NCBI RefSeq assembly: GCF_007678455.1
Contig: NZ_VEEP01000005.1
Coordinates: forward strand, 1 to 46,282
Origin: Cytobacillus oceanisediminis 2691
GTDB taxonomy: Bacteria > Bacillota > Bacilli > Bacillales > Cytobacillaceae
DNA: 46,282 nucleotides
Reading direction: 5' to 3'
Shown here: positions 1 to 8,385 of the stretch, in pieces
How the letters are laid out: the number at the start of each line of letters is the position of its first letter
How positions within the stretch are numbered: the first letter of the stretch is position 1
The notes under the pieces: model-generated
What the model was told of the DNA's origin: nothing
The model's input: only the letters and a program-made list of their open reading frames with translations
The model's database searches: none
Position numbers and translations under genes: made by a program

Positions 1-75
1 AGCCATTAGCTCAGTCGGTAGAGCATCTGACTTTTAATCAGAGGGTCGAAGGTTCGAGTCCTTCATGGCTCACCA
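1..75 (+). tRNA. tRNA-Lys (TTT), lacking its first base
   Basis: Cloverleaf with anticodon TTT in a 5-bp stem, GGTTCGAGTCC T-arm and encoded CCA at 73-75. The 3' acceptor strand ATGGCTC requires a 5' G that lies just outside the window, so the gene is cut by one base. It is followed by the same tRNA order as B. subtilis trnB from Lys onward, so Val and Thr tRNAs and an rRNA operon are expected upstream (inference). Confidence 0.95.
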
Positions 76-90
76 TTTTTAAAAAAATAT

Positions 91-175
91 GCGGGTGTGG
101 CGGAATTGGCAGACGCACCAGACTTAGGATCTGGCGCCGCAAGGCGTGGGGGTTCGACTCCCTTCACCCGCACCA
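91..175 (+). tRNA. tRNA-Leu (TAG)
   Basis: 85-nt class II tRNA with a long variable arm (GCCGCAAGGCG), anticodon TAG and encoded CCA. It reads CUA/CUN leucine codons. Confidence 0.96.
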
Positions 176-195
176 TTTTTTCAAAAGCTATATAT

Positions 196-270
196 GCGGA
201 AGTAGTTCAGTGGTAGAATACAACCTTGCCAAGGTTGGGGTCGCGGGTTCGAATCCCGTCTTCCGCTCCA
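196..270 (+). tRNA. tRNA-Gly (GCC)
   Basis: 75-nt cloverleaf, acceptor GCGGAAG pairing with CTTCCGC, anticodon GCC, encoded CCA. Confidence 0.96.
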
Positions 271-280
271 TAGTTCTTTA

Positions 281-369
281 GCCGGGGTGGCGGAACTGGC
301 AGACGCACAGGACTTAAAATCCTGCGGTAGGTGACTACCGTACCGGTTCGATTCCGGTCCTCGGCACCA
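281..369 (+). tRNA. tRNA-Leu (TAA)
   Basis: 89-nt class II tRNA with long variable arm (GGTAGGTGACTACC), anticodon TAA and encoded CCA; the second leucine acceptor in the cluster. Confidence 0.96.
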
Positions 370-394
370 CCAAGTTAGCTAATATACTAAATAT

Positions 395-471
<77 letters not shown>

Positions 472-488
472 TTATATTTTCTCTTTAT

Positions 489-565
489 CGGGGAGTAGCT
501 CAGCTTGGTAGAGCACTTGGTTTGGGACCAAGGGGTCGCAGGTTCGAATCCTGTCTTCCCGACCA
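489..565 (+). tRNA. tRNA-Pro (TGG)
   Basis: 77-nt cloverleaf, acceptor CGGGGAG/CTTCCCG, anticodon TGG, encoded CCA. Confidence 0.96.
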
Positions 566-580
566 TGCTTTATATTATAT

Positions 581-656
581 GGGGCCTTAGCTCAGCTGGG
601 AGAGCGCCTGCCTTGCACGCAGGAGGTCAGCGGTTCGATCCCGCTAGGCTCCACCA
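581..656 (+). tRNA. tRNA-Ala (TGC)
   Basis: 76-nt cloverleaf, anticodon TGC in a CCTGC/GCAGG stem, encoded CCA. Confidence 0.96.
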
Positions 657-678
657 TTATATCTTAATAAAATAATTT

Positions 679-755
679 GGCGGTGTAGCTCAGCTGGCTA
701 GAGCGTACGGTTCATACCCGTAAGGTCGGGGGTTCGATCCCCTCCGCCGCTACCA
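679..755 (+). tRNA. tRNA-Met, elongator (CAT)
   Basis: 77-nt tRNA with anticodon CAT. It is one of three CAT tRNAs here; its place after Ala and before the Ile2-type tRNA matches the elongator Met of trnB, and it lacks initiator hallmarks. The acceptor starts with a G1-U72 wobble. Discriminator A73 fits the TGGT T-box sequence of the MetRS leader in this window. Confidence 0.9.
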
Positions 756-794
756 AATTTAATCTGGTTGAACCTATTCAATCTAGGATATCCT

Positions 795-871
795 GGACCT
801 TTAGCTCAGCTGGTTAGAGCAGACGGCTCATAACCGTCCGGTCGTAGGTTCGAGTCCTACAAGGTCCACCA
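795..871 (+). tRNA. tRNA-Ile2 (CAT, lysidine type)
   Basis: 77-nt tRNA with genomic anticodon CAT, acceptor GGACCTT/AAGGTCC and encoded CCA. By position in the trnB-like order and by its body sequence it is the isoleucine tRNA whose C34 is changed to lysidine by TilS to read AUA. The identity as Ile and not Met is inferred from synteny and body sequence. Confidence 0.82.
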
Positions 872-890
872 TTTTACTTGTTTTGAATAC

Positions 891-983
891 GGAGGTATAC
901 CCAAGTCTGGCTGAAGGGATCGGTCTTGAAAACCGACAGGCGGGTAACACCGCGCGGGGGTTCGAATCCCTCTACCTCCTCCA
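891..983 (+). tRNA. tRNA-Ser (TGA)
   Basis: 93-nt class II tRNA with long variable arm, anticodon TGA, acceptor GGAGGTA/TACCTCC. The base before the encoded CCA is T, where bacterial serine tRNAs usually have G73; the second Ser tRNA in this cluster does have G. Confidence 0.94.
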
Positions 984-1003
984 TAGTTTTTTATTAATAT
1001 TGT

Positions 1004-1077
<74 letters not shown>

Positions 1078-1080
1078 TCT

Positions 1081-1156
1081 GGTCCCGTGGTGTAGCGGTT
1101 AACATGCCTGCCTGTCACGCAGGAGATCGCCGGTTCGATCCCGGTCGGGACCGCCA
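1081..1156 (+). tRNA. tRNA-Asp (GTC)
   Basis: 76-nt cloverleaf only 3 nt after the fMet tRNA body; acceptor GGTCCCG/CGGGACC, anticodon GTC, G73, encoded CCA. Confidence 0.96.
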
Positions 1157-1185
1157 TTTTTATTTTTTAGATACACTATTATAGT

Positions 1186-1258
1186 GGCTCAGTAGCTCAG
1201 TCGGTAGAGCAAAGGACTGAAAATCCTTGTGTCGGCGGTTCGATTCCGTCCTGAGCCA
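1186..1258 (+). tRNA. tRNA-Phe (GAA), no encoded CCA
   Basis: 73-nt body, acceptor GGCTCAG/CTGAGCC, anticodon GAA. The three bases after A73 are CCT, so the CCA end is not encoded. Confidence 0.95.
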
Positions 1259-1294
1259 CCTTATTTAATTTAATTAATTATATGATTGAGATAT

Positions 1295-1368
1295 GGCGAT
1301 TGTGGCGAAGTGGTTAACGCATCGGATTGTGGTTCCGACATTCGTGGGTTCGATTCCCATCAGTCGCC
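1295..1368 (+). tRNA. tRNA-His (GTG), no encoded CCA
   Basis: Anticodon GTG. The extra 5' G (-1) faces C73, the histidyl-tRNA identity pair. The bases after C73 are CCT, so CCA is not encoded. Confidence 0.94.
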
Positions 1369-1382
1369 CCTTTTCTTAATAT

Positions 1383-1456
1383 GCGGGTGTAGTTTACTGG
1401 TAAAACCTCAGCCTTCCAAGCTGATGTAGTGGGTTCGATTCCCATCACCCGCTCCA
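1383..1456 (+). tRNA. tRNA-Gly (TCC)
   Basis: 74-nt cloverleaf, acceptor GCGGGTG/CACCCGC, anticodon TCC, encoded CCA; second glycine acceptor in the cluster. Confidence 0.96.
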
Positions 1457-1461
1457 TATAT

Positions 1462-1535
<74 letters not shown>

Positions 1536-1548
1536 TTTTTTATATTAT

Positions 1549-1623
1549 TCCGCAGTAGCTCAGTGGTAGAGCACTCGGCTGTTAACCGAGCGGTCGTAGG
1601 TTCGAATCCTACCTGCGGAGCCA
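1549..1623 (+). tRNA. tRNA-Asn (GTT)
   Basis: 75-nt cloverleaf, acceptor TCCGCAG/CTGCGGA, anticodon GTT, G73, encoded CCA. Confidence 0.96.
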
Positions 1624-1627
1624 TTAT

Positions 1628-1718
1628 GGGGAAGTACTCAAGAGGCTGAAGAGGCGCCCCTGCTAAGGGTGTAGGTCGGGTAACCGGCGCGAGGGTTCAA
1701 ATCCCTCCTTCTCCGCCA
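1628..1718 (+). tRNA. tRNA-Ser (GCT)
   Basis: 91-nt class II tRNA starting 4 nt after tRNA-Asn; long variable arm, anticodon GCT, G73 and encoded CCA. Confidence 0.95.
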
Positions 1719-1721
1719 TAA

Positions 1722-1793
1722 GGCCCCTTGGTCAAGCGGTTAAGACACCGCCCTTTCACGGCGGTAACACGGGTTCGAATCCCGTAGGGGTCA
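1722..1793 (+). tRNA. tRNA-Glu (TTC), no encoded CCA
   Basis: 72-nt body, acceptor GGCCCCT/AGGGGTC, anticodon TTC. A73 is followed by TAA. It is the last gene of the cluster, as Glu is in B. subtilis trnB. Confidence 0.95.
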
Positions 1794-1800
1794 TAAGGAA

Positions 1801-1833
1801 AGCTGTTAGCAATTGTGCTAACAGCTTTTTTTT
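1801..1833 (+). terminator. Rho-independent terminator of the tRNA cluster
   Basis: A 10-bp stem AGCTGTTAGC/GCTAACAGCT with a 6-nt loop is followed by eight T residues, 8 nt downstream of the last tRNA. Confidence 0.93.
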
Positions 1834-1989
1834 GTACTTAAAATTTTTTCCTCCAGAGGAACCAGGTGTTCTCTTCCAACTTGTCTGCTTTTTTCCAAGA
1901 TGTTGTTTAAGCAATACAGCAGGCTGCACGCACTATCAAAACAGAGTACATAGAAGCGACGATTATGGATTTATGCCAGGGTAAAGGAT

Positions 1990-2365
1990 TGAAAAGGAAA
2001 AACTGATCACTTTAGGGGAGATATGTGCTCGGTTGCTTGGTGAAAGAGAAAAACGGGTCACAAAAGGAAGAGGTATGTTCCCGGTTTCTGGGTGAAAGAG
2101 AAAAACGGAGCACAAAAGGAAGAGATATGTTCCCGGTTTCTGGGTGAAAGAGAAAAACGGAGCACATAAAGAAGAGATATGTTCCCGGTTATAGGGTGAA
2201 GGAGAAAAACGGAGCAGATAAAGAAGAGATATGTTCCCGGTTATAGGGTGAAAGAGAAAAACGGAGCACATAAAGAAGAGATATGTTCCCGGTTATAGGC
2301 AGTAATAAAAAACGAGGCACATATCGAGAGATATATTCCCGGTTTTAGGAAGAAAGAGAAAAACG
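1990..2365. repeat. Tandem repeat, about 7 copies of a 52-bp unit
   Basis: The phrase GAGATATGT..CCGG recurs at 2017, 2069, 2121, 2173, 2225 and 2277 (exactly 52 bp apart) and once more, degenerate, at 2327. Each unit also carries a GAGAAAAACGG segment. The central copies are nearly identical and the outer copies diverge. There is no spacer between units. This array takes up much of the gene-free stretch 1834-2860; the open frame through it on the minus strand is only an effect of the repetition (52 is not a multiple of 3, so each unit is read in a different frame). Confidence 0.92.
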
Positions 2366-2449
2366 GTCCATAAACTAGTGACGAGTGATGTGTTCCTCCA
2401 ATATCCGAGCCAATGAGAATTCAACCGCATAAACTTCGTAAAAAACAGA

Positions 2450-2659
2450 TCATACAATCAACCTCAATGGCTTTACACGACCACTTAATAGTATTGCTGT
2501 ATTCAGTAGGAAGTCTACGTAACCCCCCTCAGTCCTAATCACTATTCCATCATTTCCATATGAAAACGCTATCAACCGAAAAATATTTTTAATCACCATC
2601 TCTTTGCCAAACCTAATAAATTCAACCAACCCTCTCAAAAAATCATTATTCACTTTCAA
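2450..2659 (-). CDS. Possible small protein, 69 aa, unrecognised
   Basis: Minus-strand frame starting with TTG at 2659, preceded by GGAGAACGAAAG, a usable ribosome binding site. The product has a central hydrophobic stretch and two basic ends but no motif I recognise. It stands alone between the 52-bp repeat array and the glg promoter region, has a rare start codon, and may be chance or a gene remnant. I give it low weight and list it because the ribosome binding site is reasonable. Confidence 0.25.
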   Translation of the reverse strand: MKVNNDFLRGLVEFIRFGKEMVIKNIFRLIAFSYGNDGIVIRTEGGYVDFLLNTAILLSGRVKPLRLIV

Positions 2660-2701
2660 CTTTCGTTCTCCAAATTTCGCGTAATTGGAAGATTTAGTAC
2701 A

Positions 2702-2715
2702 TTAAAGCGCTACCA
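2702..2715 (+). promoter_or_regulatory. Candidate cre site (CcpA) upstream of glgB
   Basis: The 14-mer TTAAAGCGCTACCA matches the CcpA consensus TGWAARCGYTWNCA at 13 of 14 positions (only position 2 differs). It lies about 150 bp before glgB, so catabolite control of the glycogen operon is plausible. Function is inferred. Confidence 0.5.
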
Positions 2716-2863
2716 TTTGCGGGCTTTTGTCGAATTACCCGCTTAACTAAGTATTATTGTCGAAAAATTAAGAAAATGTTTACAAGGAATTCTTTATGGT
2801 AACTAGAATACTACTCAAATAGGAAGTTTTATTCGTTTTTACAAAGGCAGGTGGAGGGTATTG

Positions 2864-4819
2864 GTGATAAATCCAACAGAGTTTGAATTGCATCTGTTCC
2901 ATGAAGGGAATTTGTATCAGAGTCATAATTTATTTGGTGCGCATGTCATGAATCGAGGAACCGAAACATATACTCGATTTTGTGTGTGGGCTCCAAATGC
3001 GCTTGAAGTAAAGCTTGTTGGTGATTTTAATCATTGGTATGGAGAGAATCATAAGTTTCATAAAGTGAATAAGGAAGGTGTCTGGCAGCTTGCCTTAGAG
3101 GGTGATCTGACTGGAGCTATTTATAAATATGAGATTTTTACAGCTGGCGGGGGTAAGAAGCTTAAAGCTGATCCGTTTGCTTTCTTCTCGGAAGAGAGGC
3201 CAAATACCGCTTCGGTTGTTTATTCCCTTGATGGGTACAAATGGGGTGATCAGAAGTGGCTGCAGAAGAGGGAGGGGCGGAGCACGCTCGATGAGCCTGT
3301 GTTCATCTATGAACTGCATGTGGGTTCCTGGAAAAAGCATGATGATGGATCGTTCCTTACATATCGTGAGCTTGCAGATGAGCTGATTCCTTATATTCTT
3401 TCACATGGATACACACATATTGAGCTATTGCCTTTAACTGAGCATCCGCTCGACATGTCCTGGGGCTATCAATCCACAGGTTATTTTTCTGTTACAAGCC
3501 GTTATGGAACACCACATGAATTTATGTATTTCGTGGATATGTGCCATCAAAACGGCATTGGGGTTATCCTTGACTGGATTCCTGGCCATTTTTGCAAGGA
3601 TGCCCATGGGCTGTACCAGTTTGATGGCAGTTATGTTTTTGAATACCAGCGTGAGAGTGACCGGGAGAACCTGGTTTGGGGAACAGCCAATTTTGACTTG
3701 GGAAAAACAGAGGTCCAGAGCTTCCTGATCTCGAGTGCGATTTTCTGGCTGGAGAAATATCATATTGATGGCTTCAGGGTCGATGCGGTTGCGAACATCA
3801 TTTATTGGCCTAATTCAGTCAATGCAGCCAATCCGTACGGGGTGGAGTTTTTAAAGAAATTGAATAAAGCAGTGAAAGAGTTTGAACCTGGAGCTTTGAT
3901 GGTCGCGGAGGATTCGACCGACTGGCCGCAGGTGACGGCTCCCGTGGAGTATGGCGGACTAGGTTTTACATACAAGTGGAACATGGGGTGGATGAACGAC
4001 ACATTGAAGTATATGGAGGAAGAAAGCCATAACAGGAAGCATATACATGATAAGGTTACGTTCTCCCTGCTTTATGCTTTTTCAGAGAATTTTGTGCTGC
4101 CTTTTTCACATGATGAGGTGGTGCATGGAAAGAAATCTCTTCTCGACAAGATGCCGGGCGATTATTGGCAAAAATTTGCGCAGCTGCGGCTATTGCTTGG
4201 ATTCATGGTCGCGCATCCTGGAAAGAAGCTGACCTTCATGGGAACCGAATTCGGCCAGTTTTCGGAGTGGAAGGACAAAGAACAGCTTGACTGGAATCTG
4301 TTCGGGTATGAAATGCATGAAAAAATGAACCATTACACAAAAGAGCTGATCAAACTCTATAAGCGTTCAAAGCCACTGTATGAGATTGACCAGAGCTATG
4401 AAGGTTTTGAGTGGATTGACGCGGATAATCGTGACCAGTCGATTTTCTCTTTTATCCGTAAAGGGCAGAATCCGGAAGATCTGCTTGTCATCGTCTGCAA
4501 TTTTACCGAGAAAGTATACCATGAATATCGGATTGGTGTCCCGAAGTCCGGGGAATATCGGGAAATTTTAAATAGCGATGCTGAGGTTTTCGGGGGCTCA
4601 GGCGTGTTGAATAAAAAAGTGCGAAAAGCAAAGGAAATAGCTTTCCATGGAAGGCCATATTCTATAGAGATGAGTATTTCTCCATTCGGAATCTCAGTTT
4701 TACGTCCTGTTATTAAAAGAAAGGGGAGAAACAATCATGCAAAAGAAGAAATGCGTGGCAATGCTATTGGCAGGAGGAAAAGGAAGCCGTCTGCACTCAC
4801 TGACAAAGAATCTCGCTAA
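2864..4819 (+). CDS. glgB: 1,4-alpha-glucan branching enzyme GlgB
   Basis: GH13 branching enzyme that moves alpha-1,4 glucan segments to alpha-1,6 positions during glycogen synthesis. Visible: N-terminal CBM48-like part (FCVWAPNA.., GDFNHW), then the catalytic barrel with DWIPGHF, GFRVDAV (nucleophile Asp near residue 307), MVAED (acid Glu near 349) and [10 protein letters not shown] (Asp near 417). A GTG start at 2864 sits 6 nt after GGAGG; a TTG one codon earlier is also possible but too close. First gene of the operon. The frame runs 83 bp into glgC, giving a basic C-terminal tail ([15 protein letters not shown]) beyond the usual end of the family, about 20 residues longer than typical Bacillus GlgB. 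Identity is sure; start and tail are less so. Confidence 0.97.
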   Translation: MINPTEFELHLFHEGNLYQSHNLFGAHVMNRGTETYTRFCVWAPNALEVKLVGDFNHWYGENHKFHKVNKEGVWQLALEGDLTGAIYKYEIFTAGGGKKLKADPFAFFSEERPNTASVVYSLDGYKWGDQKWLQKREGRSTLDEPVFIYELHVGSWKKHDDGSFLTYRELADELIPYILSHGYTHIELLPLTEHPLDMSWGYQSTGYFSVTSRYGTPHEFMYFVDMCHQNGIGVILDWIPGHFCKDAHGLYQFDGSYVFEYQRESDRENLVWGTANFDLGKTEVQSFLISSAIFWLEKYHIDGFRVDAVANIIYWPNSVNAANPYGVEFLKKLNKAVKEFEPGALMVAEDSTDWPQVTAPVEYGGLGFTYKWNMGWMNDTLKYMEEESHNRKHIHDKVTFSLLYAFSENFVLPFSHDEVVHGKKSLLDKMPGDYWQKFAQLRLLLGFMVAHPGKKLTFMGTEFGQFSEWKDKEQLDWNLFGYEMHEKMNHYTKELIKLYKRSKPLYEIDQSYEGFEWIDADNRDQSIFSFIRKGQNPEDLLVIVCNFTEKVYHEYRIGVPKSGEYREILNSDAEVFGGSGVLNKKVRKAKEIAFHGRPYSIEMSISPFGISVLRPVIKRKGRNNHAKEEMRGNAIGRRKRKPSALTDKESR

Positions 4820-5885
4820 ACCTGCTGTCCCTTTTGGCGGCAAGTATCGAATCATCGATTTTCCATTAAGTAACTGCACAAACTCGGGCATCCATACAGT
4901 CGGTGTATTGACGCAGTATCAGCCGTTATTGCTTAACTCCTATATCGGCATAGGCAGTGCATGGGACCTCGACAGAAAGGATGGCGGGGTGACAGTGCTG
5001 CCGCCTTATGCTGAGAGTTCCGAGGTTAAATGGTATTCAGGCACGGCAAGTGCGATTTTTCAGAACCTGAATTATCTTGATCAGTATGATCCTGAATATG
5101 TTTTAATTCTTTCAGGTGACCATATTTATAAAATGAATTATGAATTGATGCTCAACTATCATGTTGAAAAAGGGGCTGATGTGACCATTTCGGTCATAGA
5201 GGTGCCTTGGGAAGAAACTAATCGTTTCGGGATCATGAATACGGATTTTGAGCTGAGAATTACTGAATTTGAAGAAAAACCGGATGTCGCTAAAAATAAT
5301 CTGGCTTCGATGGGAATTTATATTTTTAAATGGAGTGTTTTAAGGGAATATCTGATAAGAGATGACCAGAACCCGGAATCCAGCCATGATTTTGGCAAGG
5401 ATATCATTCCGCTGCTGATCGAAGAAAATATGAAGTTATTTGCCTATCCTTTTAAAGGTTACTGGAAGGATGTTGGTACTGTTCAGAGCCTGTGGGAAGC
5501 GAATATGGATTTATTGGATAAGGATTGTGAACTGAACCTGTTCGACCAGTCTTGGCGGATTTATTCCGTGAACCCGAATCAGCCGCCGCAATATATTTGC
5601 CCAGAGGGGGAAGTTTCGGAATCCCTTGTCAATGAGGGCTGCAAGATTGAAGGAGAAGTTTCCAAAACGGTCGTATTCCAGGGTGTAACGGTTAAAAAAG
5701 GAGCGGTTGTAAAGGAAACGGTCATTATGCCAGATGCGGTCATCGGCCATAATTGCGTGATTGAGAAGGCGATTGTGTCGCCAGGAGTGTATGTCCCTGA
5801 TGGAACAATCATCAGGCCAGATGATAGCTGCACTGAAATTACATTAGTATCGGAAGAAACAATTGGTGAATTGCAATCCAATTGA
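4737..5885 (+). CDS. glgC: Glucose-1-phosphate adenylyltransferase, catalytic subunit GlgC
   Basis: Makes ADP-glucose from glucose 1-phosphate and ATP, the committed step of glycogen synthesis. Residues 12-19 AGGKGSRL form the nucleotidyltransferase loop, followed by KPAVPFGG and [18 protein letters not shown] carries the metal-binding Asp. The C-terminal third (after about 280) is a left-handed beta helix of hexapeptide repeats. The ATG at 4737 follows AAAGGGGAGAA and lies within the glgB frame. 382 aa is normal for Bacillus GlgC. It is expected to pair with the GlgD subunit encoded next. Confidence 0.97.
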   Translation: MQKKKCVAMLLAGGKGSRLHSLTKNLAKPAVPFGGKYRIIDFPLSNCTNSGIHTVGVLTQYQPLLLNSYIGIGSAWDLDRKDGGVTVLPPYAESSEVKWYSGTASAIFQNLNYLDQYDPEYVLILSGDHIYKMNYELMLNYHVEKGADVTISVIEVPWEETNRFGIMNTDFELRITEFEEKPDVAKNNLASMGIYIFKWSVLREYLIRDDQNPESSHDFGKDIIPLLIEENMKLFAYPFKGYWKDVGTVQSLWEANMDLLDKDCELNLFDQSWRIYSVNPNQPPQYICPEGEVSESLVNEGCKIEGEVSKTVVFQGVTVKKGAVVKETVIMPDAVIGHNCVIEKAIVSPGVYVPDGTIIRPDDSCTEITLVSEETIGELQSN

Positions 5886-5908
5886 GCCGACTTCGGGAGG
5901 AAATAGAA

Positions 5909-6937
5909 ATGAACAAACGATTATTGGGAGTAATAGATGCGACAACCGTTCACGAAGATCTTCAGGAACTGTCCCTGCATCGGTCGGTGGCGGCGATTCC
6001 CTTTGGCGGGCGATACAGGCTGATTGATTTTATCCTTTCAAACATGGTTAATTCGGGAATCGAGAGCGTGGCAATTTTTCCAAAATACCAGTATCGGTCA
6101 TTAATGGACCATTTGGGGTCGGGTCGAAATTGGGACCTCAACCGAAAAAGGGATGGATTGTTTTTCTTCCCTGCATCAAATCTGAATAAAAATTATACGG
6201 GAATCGGAACATTGGATCACTTTGCCGATAACATTGATTATTTTGAACGCAGTACGCAGGATTATGCGCTGATAGCGAATTCCTATACGGTTTTCAATAT
6301 GGATTTCCAGCCGTTGCTTGACTGGCATATCGAATCCGGTTGTGACATTACGGAAGTACAGAAGAATGGAAGGTCTCTAGGAATTTATCTTGTGAAAAAA
6401 ACTCTGCTGATGGATTTGATCATGACAAGGAATGAAACAGGATATTCGAATATGAGGGATGCTGCCAGGGATACCAGCAGTCAGTTCCAGCTTTGTTATT
6501 ACGACTATGAAGGCTATGCAGTGATGGTGGATACCATCGCTAAATATTTCAGTGTGAGCATGGATTTGCTGAAGCCTGAGGTTTGGAAGGAGTTATTCCC
6601 TAAAGAACGCCCTATTTTAACAAAGGTGAAAGATGAGCCTCCAACCCGCTATGATGTGGATGCATCGGTCCGGAATTCAATGGTCGCCAATGGCGGGCTG
6701 ATTGAGGGGACGGTTGAAAACAGCATCATCGGAAGAGGTGTGAAAATTGGGAAGGGTACAGTGATCCGCAATTGTATCATCATGCAAAAGACGCAGATTA
6801 AGGAGAATTGTATATTGGACTCTGTAATAGTAGATAAGGATGCAAGAATCGAGGCAGGAACCGTGATTACAGCGCCAGCAGACTCGCCTGCTGTCATCCG
6901 TAAAGGAGCAGTACAGGGAGTGGGGAGCAGCTCGTGA
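5909..6937 (+). CDS. glgD: GlgD, regulatory-type subunit of ADP-glucose pyrophosphorylase
   Basis: Homologue of GlgC that in Bacillus forms a hetero-oligomer with GlgC and raises its activity (family knowledge). The sequence keeps the overall plan ([22 protein letters not shown] near the N-terminus, beta-helix at the C-terminus) but the glycine-rich AGGKGSRL loop is replaced by a region beginning LGVIDATT, consistent with a non-catalytic subunit. The ATG at 5909 has GGGAGG 8 nt upstream; an in-frame TTG at 5882 has no such site. 342 aa. Its stop overlaps the GTG of glgA (GTGA). Confidence 0.95.
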   Translation: MNKRLLGVIDATTVHEDLQELSLHRSVAAIPFGGRYRLIDFILSNMVNSGIESVAIFPKYQYRSLMDHLGSGRNWDLNRKRDGLFFFPASNLNKNYTGIGTLDHFADNIDYFERSTQDYALIANSYTVFNMDFQPLLDWHIESGCDITEVQKNGRSLGIYLVKKTLLMDLIMTRNETGYSNMRDAARDTSSQFQLCYYDYEGYAVMVDTIAKYFSVSMDLLKPEVWKELFPKERPILTKVKDEPPTRYDVDASVRNSMVANGGLIEGTVENSIIGRGVKIGKGTVIRNCIIMQKTQIKENCILDSVIVDKDARIEAGTVITAPADSPAVIRKGAVQGVGSSS

Positions 6938-8385
6938 AGGTATTATTCGCAGTATCGGAATGTGTTCCTTTCATCAAGTCAGGAGGCCTGGCAGATGTAG
7001 CAGGATCACTTCCGAAGGAACTGGAAAAATTAGGAACGGATGTCAGGGTGATTTTACCGAAATACGGATTGATTCCTGAGAAATTCCGCTCTGAAATGAA
7101 GAAATTGAAAGAGTTTACTGTGCAATTGGGTTGGCGCTCGCAATATTGCGGCATTGAAGCTCTTGAACATGATGGTGTTACCTTCTATTTTGTGGACAAT
7201 GAATATTACTTCAAGCGGGATAGTCTTTATGGGCATTATGATGATGGGGAGCGTTTTTCCTTTTTTAGCAGGGCGGTGCTCGAGTTCATCGCCGAAAGCG
7301 AGTTTTATCCTGACGTGATCCATTGCCATGACTGGCATACAGGGATGATTCCTTTCTTGCTGCGGACAGAGTATTATAAGCGTCCGGGTTATGGATTGAT
7401 CCGGTCGGTATTCACGATCCATAACCTCCAGTTCCAGGGAATCTTTCCTCAGGAAGTGCTGGGTGACCTGCTGCAGATTGACAGTTCTTATTTCAATGAG
7501 GAACAGCTGGAATTTTACGGGATGGCCAATTTCATGAAAGCCGCATTGATTTCAGCAGATCATATCACGACCGTCAGCCCTACTTACAAGGACGAAATCC
7601 AGACTGAGTATTTTGGTGAAAAACTGGATGGAATCCTGAGAAAAAGGCGTGAGGATCTTTCAGGGATCTTAAACGGGATCGACCATGATGCTTATGACCC
7701 TGAAAGCGATCCTGGCCTGGCCGCCAGTTTTGGTGTATGGGGACTAGAAAGAAGAGTGATCAACAAACTGCAGGTACAGCGAAGCTTTGGCCTTCCGGTT
7801 AATGATGATGTTCCGGTTGTTGCGATGATCACAAGGCTGACGAAACAAAAAGGCCTTGATTTGGTCAGGGAAGTCTTCCATGAAATCATGGCAACGGGAG
7901 TGCAGCTTGTTGTTCTTGGCACCGGTGACCCTGAGTTTGAGCAGTTCTTCAGGGAAATGGCTGCGGAATATCCTGACCAATGTGGCGTATATATCGGCTT
8001 TGATGAGAATCTGGCACATCAGGTTTATGCAGGATCCGATTTATTTTTGATGCCATCAAAGTTCGAGCCATGCGGATTGAGCCAGATGATTGCGATGCGC
8101 TATGGATCGATCCCGATTGTCAGGGAGACGGGCGGGCTGAACGATACGGTACAGCCATATAATGAATTCACCGGAGAGGGCAATGGTTTTACTTTTGCCA
8201 ATTTCAATGCCCATGACATGCTCTTTACGATTGAACGGTCACTCTCATTTTACCGTAAGCGTGAAAAATGGCTGAAGCTGATGGCACAGGCAATGGAAAC
8301 AGATTATAGCTGGGCGCAGTCGGCAAGACAGTACAAAGACTTGTATTCCGATCTCATCTCAAGGAGTGAATCGCATGTTTTCTAG
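6934..8385 (+). CDS. glgA: Glycogen synthase GlgA (ADP-glucose type)
   Basis: GT5 glycosyltransferase that adds glucose from ADP-glucose to the non-reducing ends of the glucan. KSGGLADV at residues 15-22 is the KTGGL-type ADP-glucose loop, and [17 protein letters not shown] contains the conserved E-x7-E type C-terminal motif. 483 aa, normal for the family. The start is GTG at 6934, overlapping the glgD stop by 4 nt, with GTGGGGAG just upstream; translational coupling is likely. Confidence 0.97.
   Translation: MKVLFAVSECVPFIKSGGLADVAGSLPKELEKLGTDVRVILPKYGLIPEKFRSEMKKLKEFTVQLGWRSQYCGIEALEHDGVTFYFVDNEYYFKRDSLYGHYDDGERFSFFSRAVLEFIAESEFYPDVIHCHDWHTGMIPFLLRTEYYKRPGYGLIRSVFTIHNLQFQGIFPQEVLGDLLQIDSSYFNEEQLEFYGMANFMKAALISADHITTVSPTYKDEIQTEYFGEKLDGILRKRREDLSGILNGIDHDAYDPESDPGLAASFGVWGLERRVINKLQVQRSFGLPVNDDVPVVAMITRLTKQKGLDLVREVFHEIMATGVQLVVLGTGDPEFEQFFREMAAEYPDQCGVYIGFDENLAHQVYAGSDLFLMPSKFEPCGLSQMIAMRYGSIPIVRETGGLNDTVQPYNEFTGEGNGFTFANFNAHDMLFTIERSLSFYRKREKWLKLMAQAMETDYSWAQSARQYKDLYSDLISRSESHVF

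Noticed and set aside
1963-2271. 102-codon minus-strand open frame, Phe/Pro/Ser-rich and repetitive
   Set aside because: It is a translation of the 52-bp tandem repeat; each unit is read in a different frame and there is no ribosome binding site.
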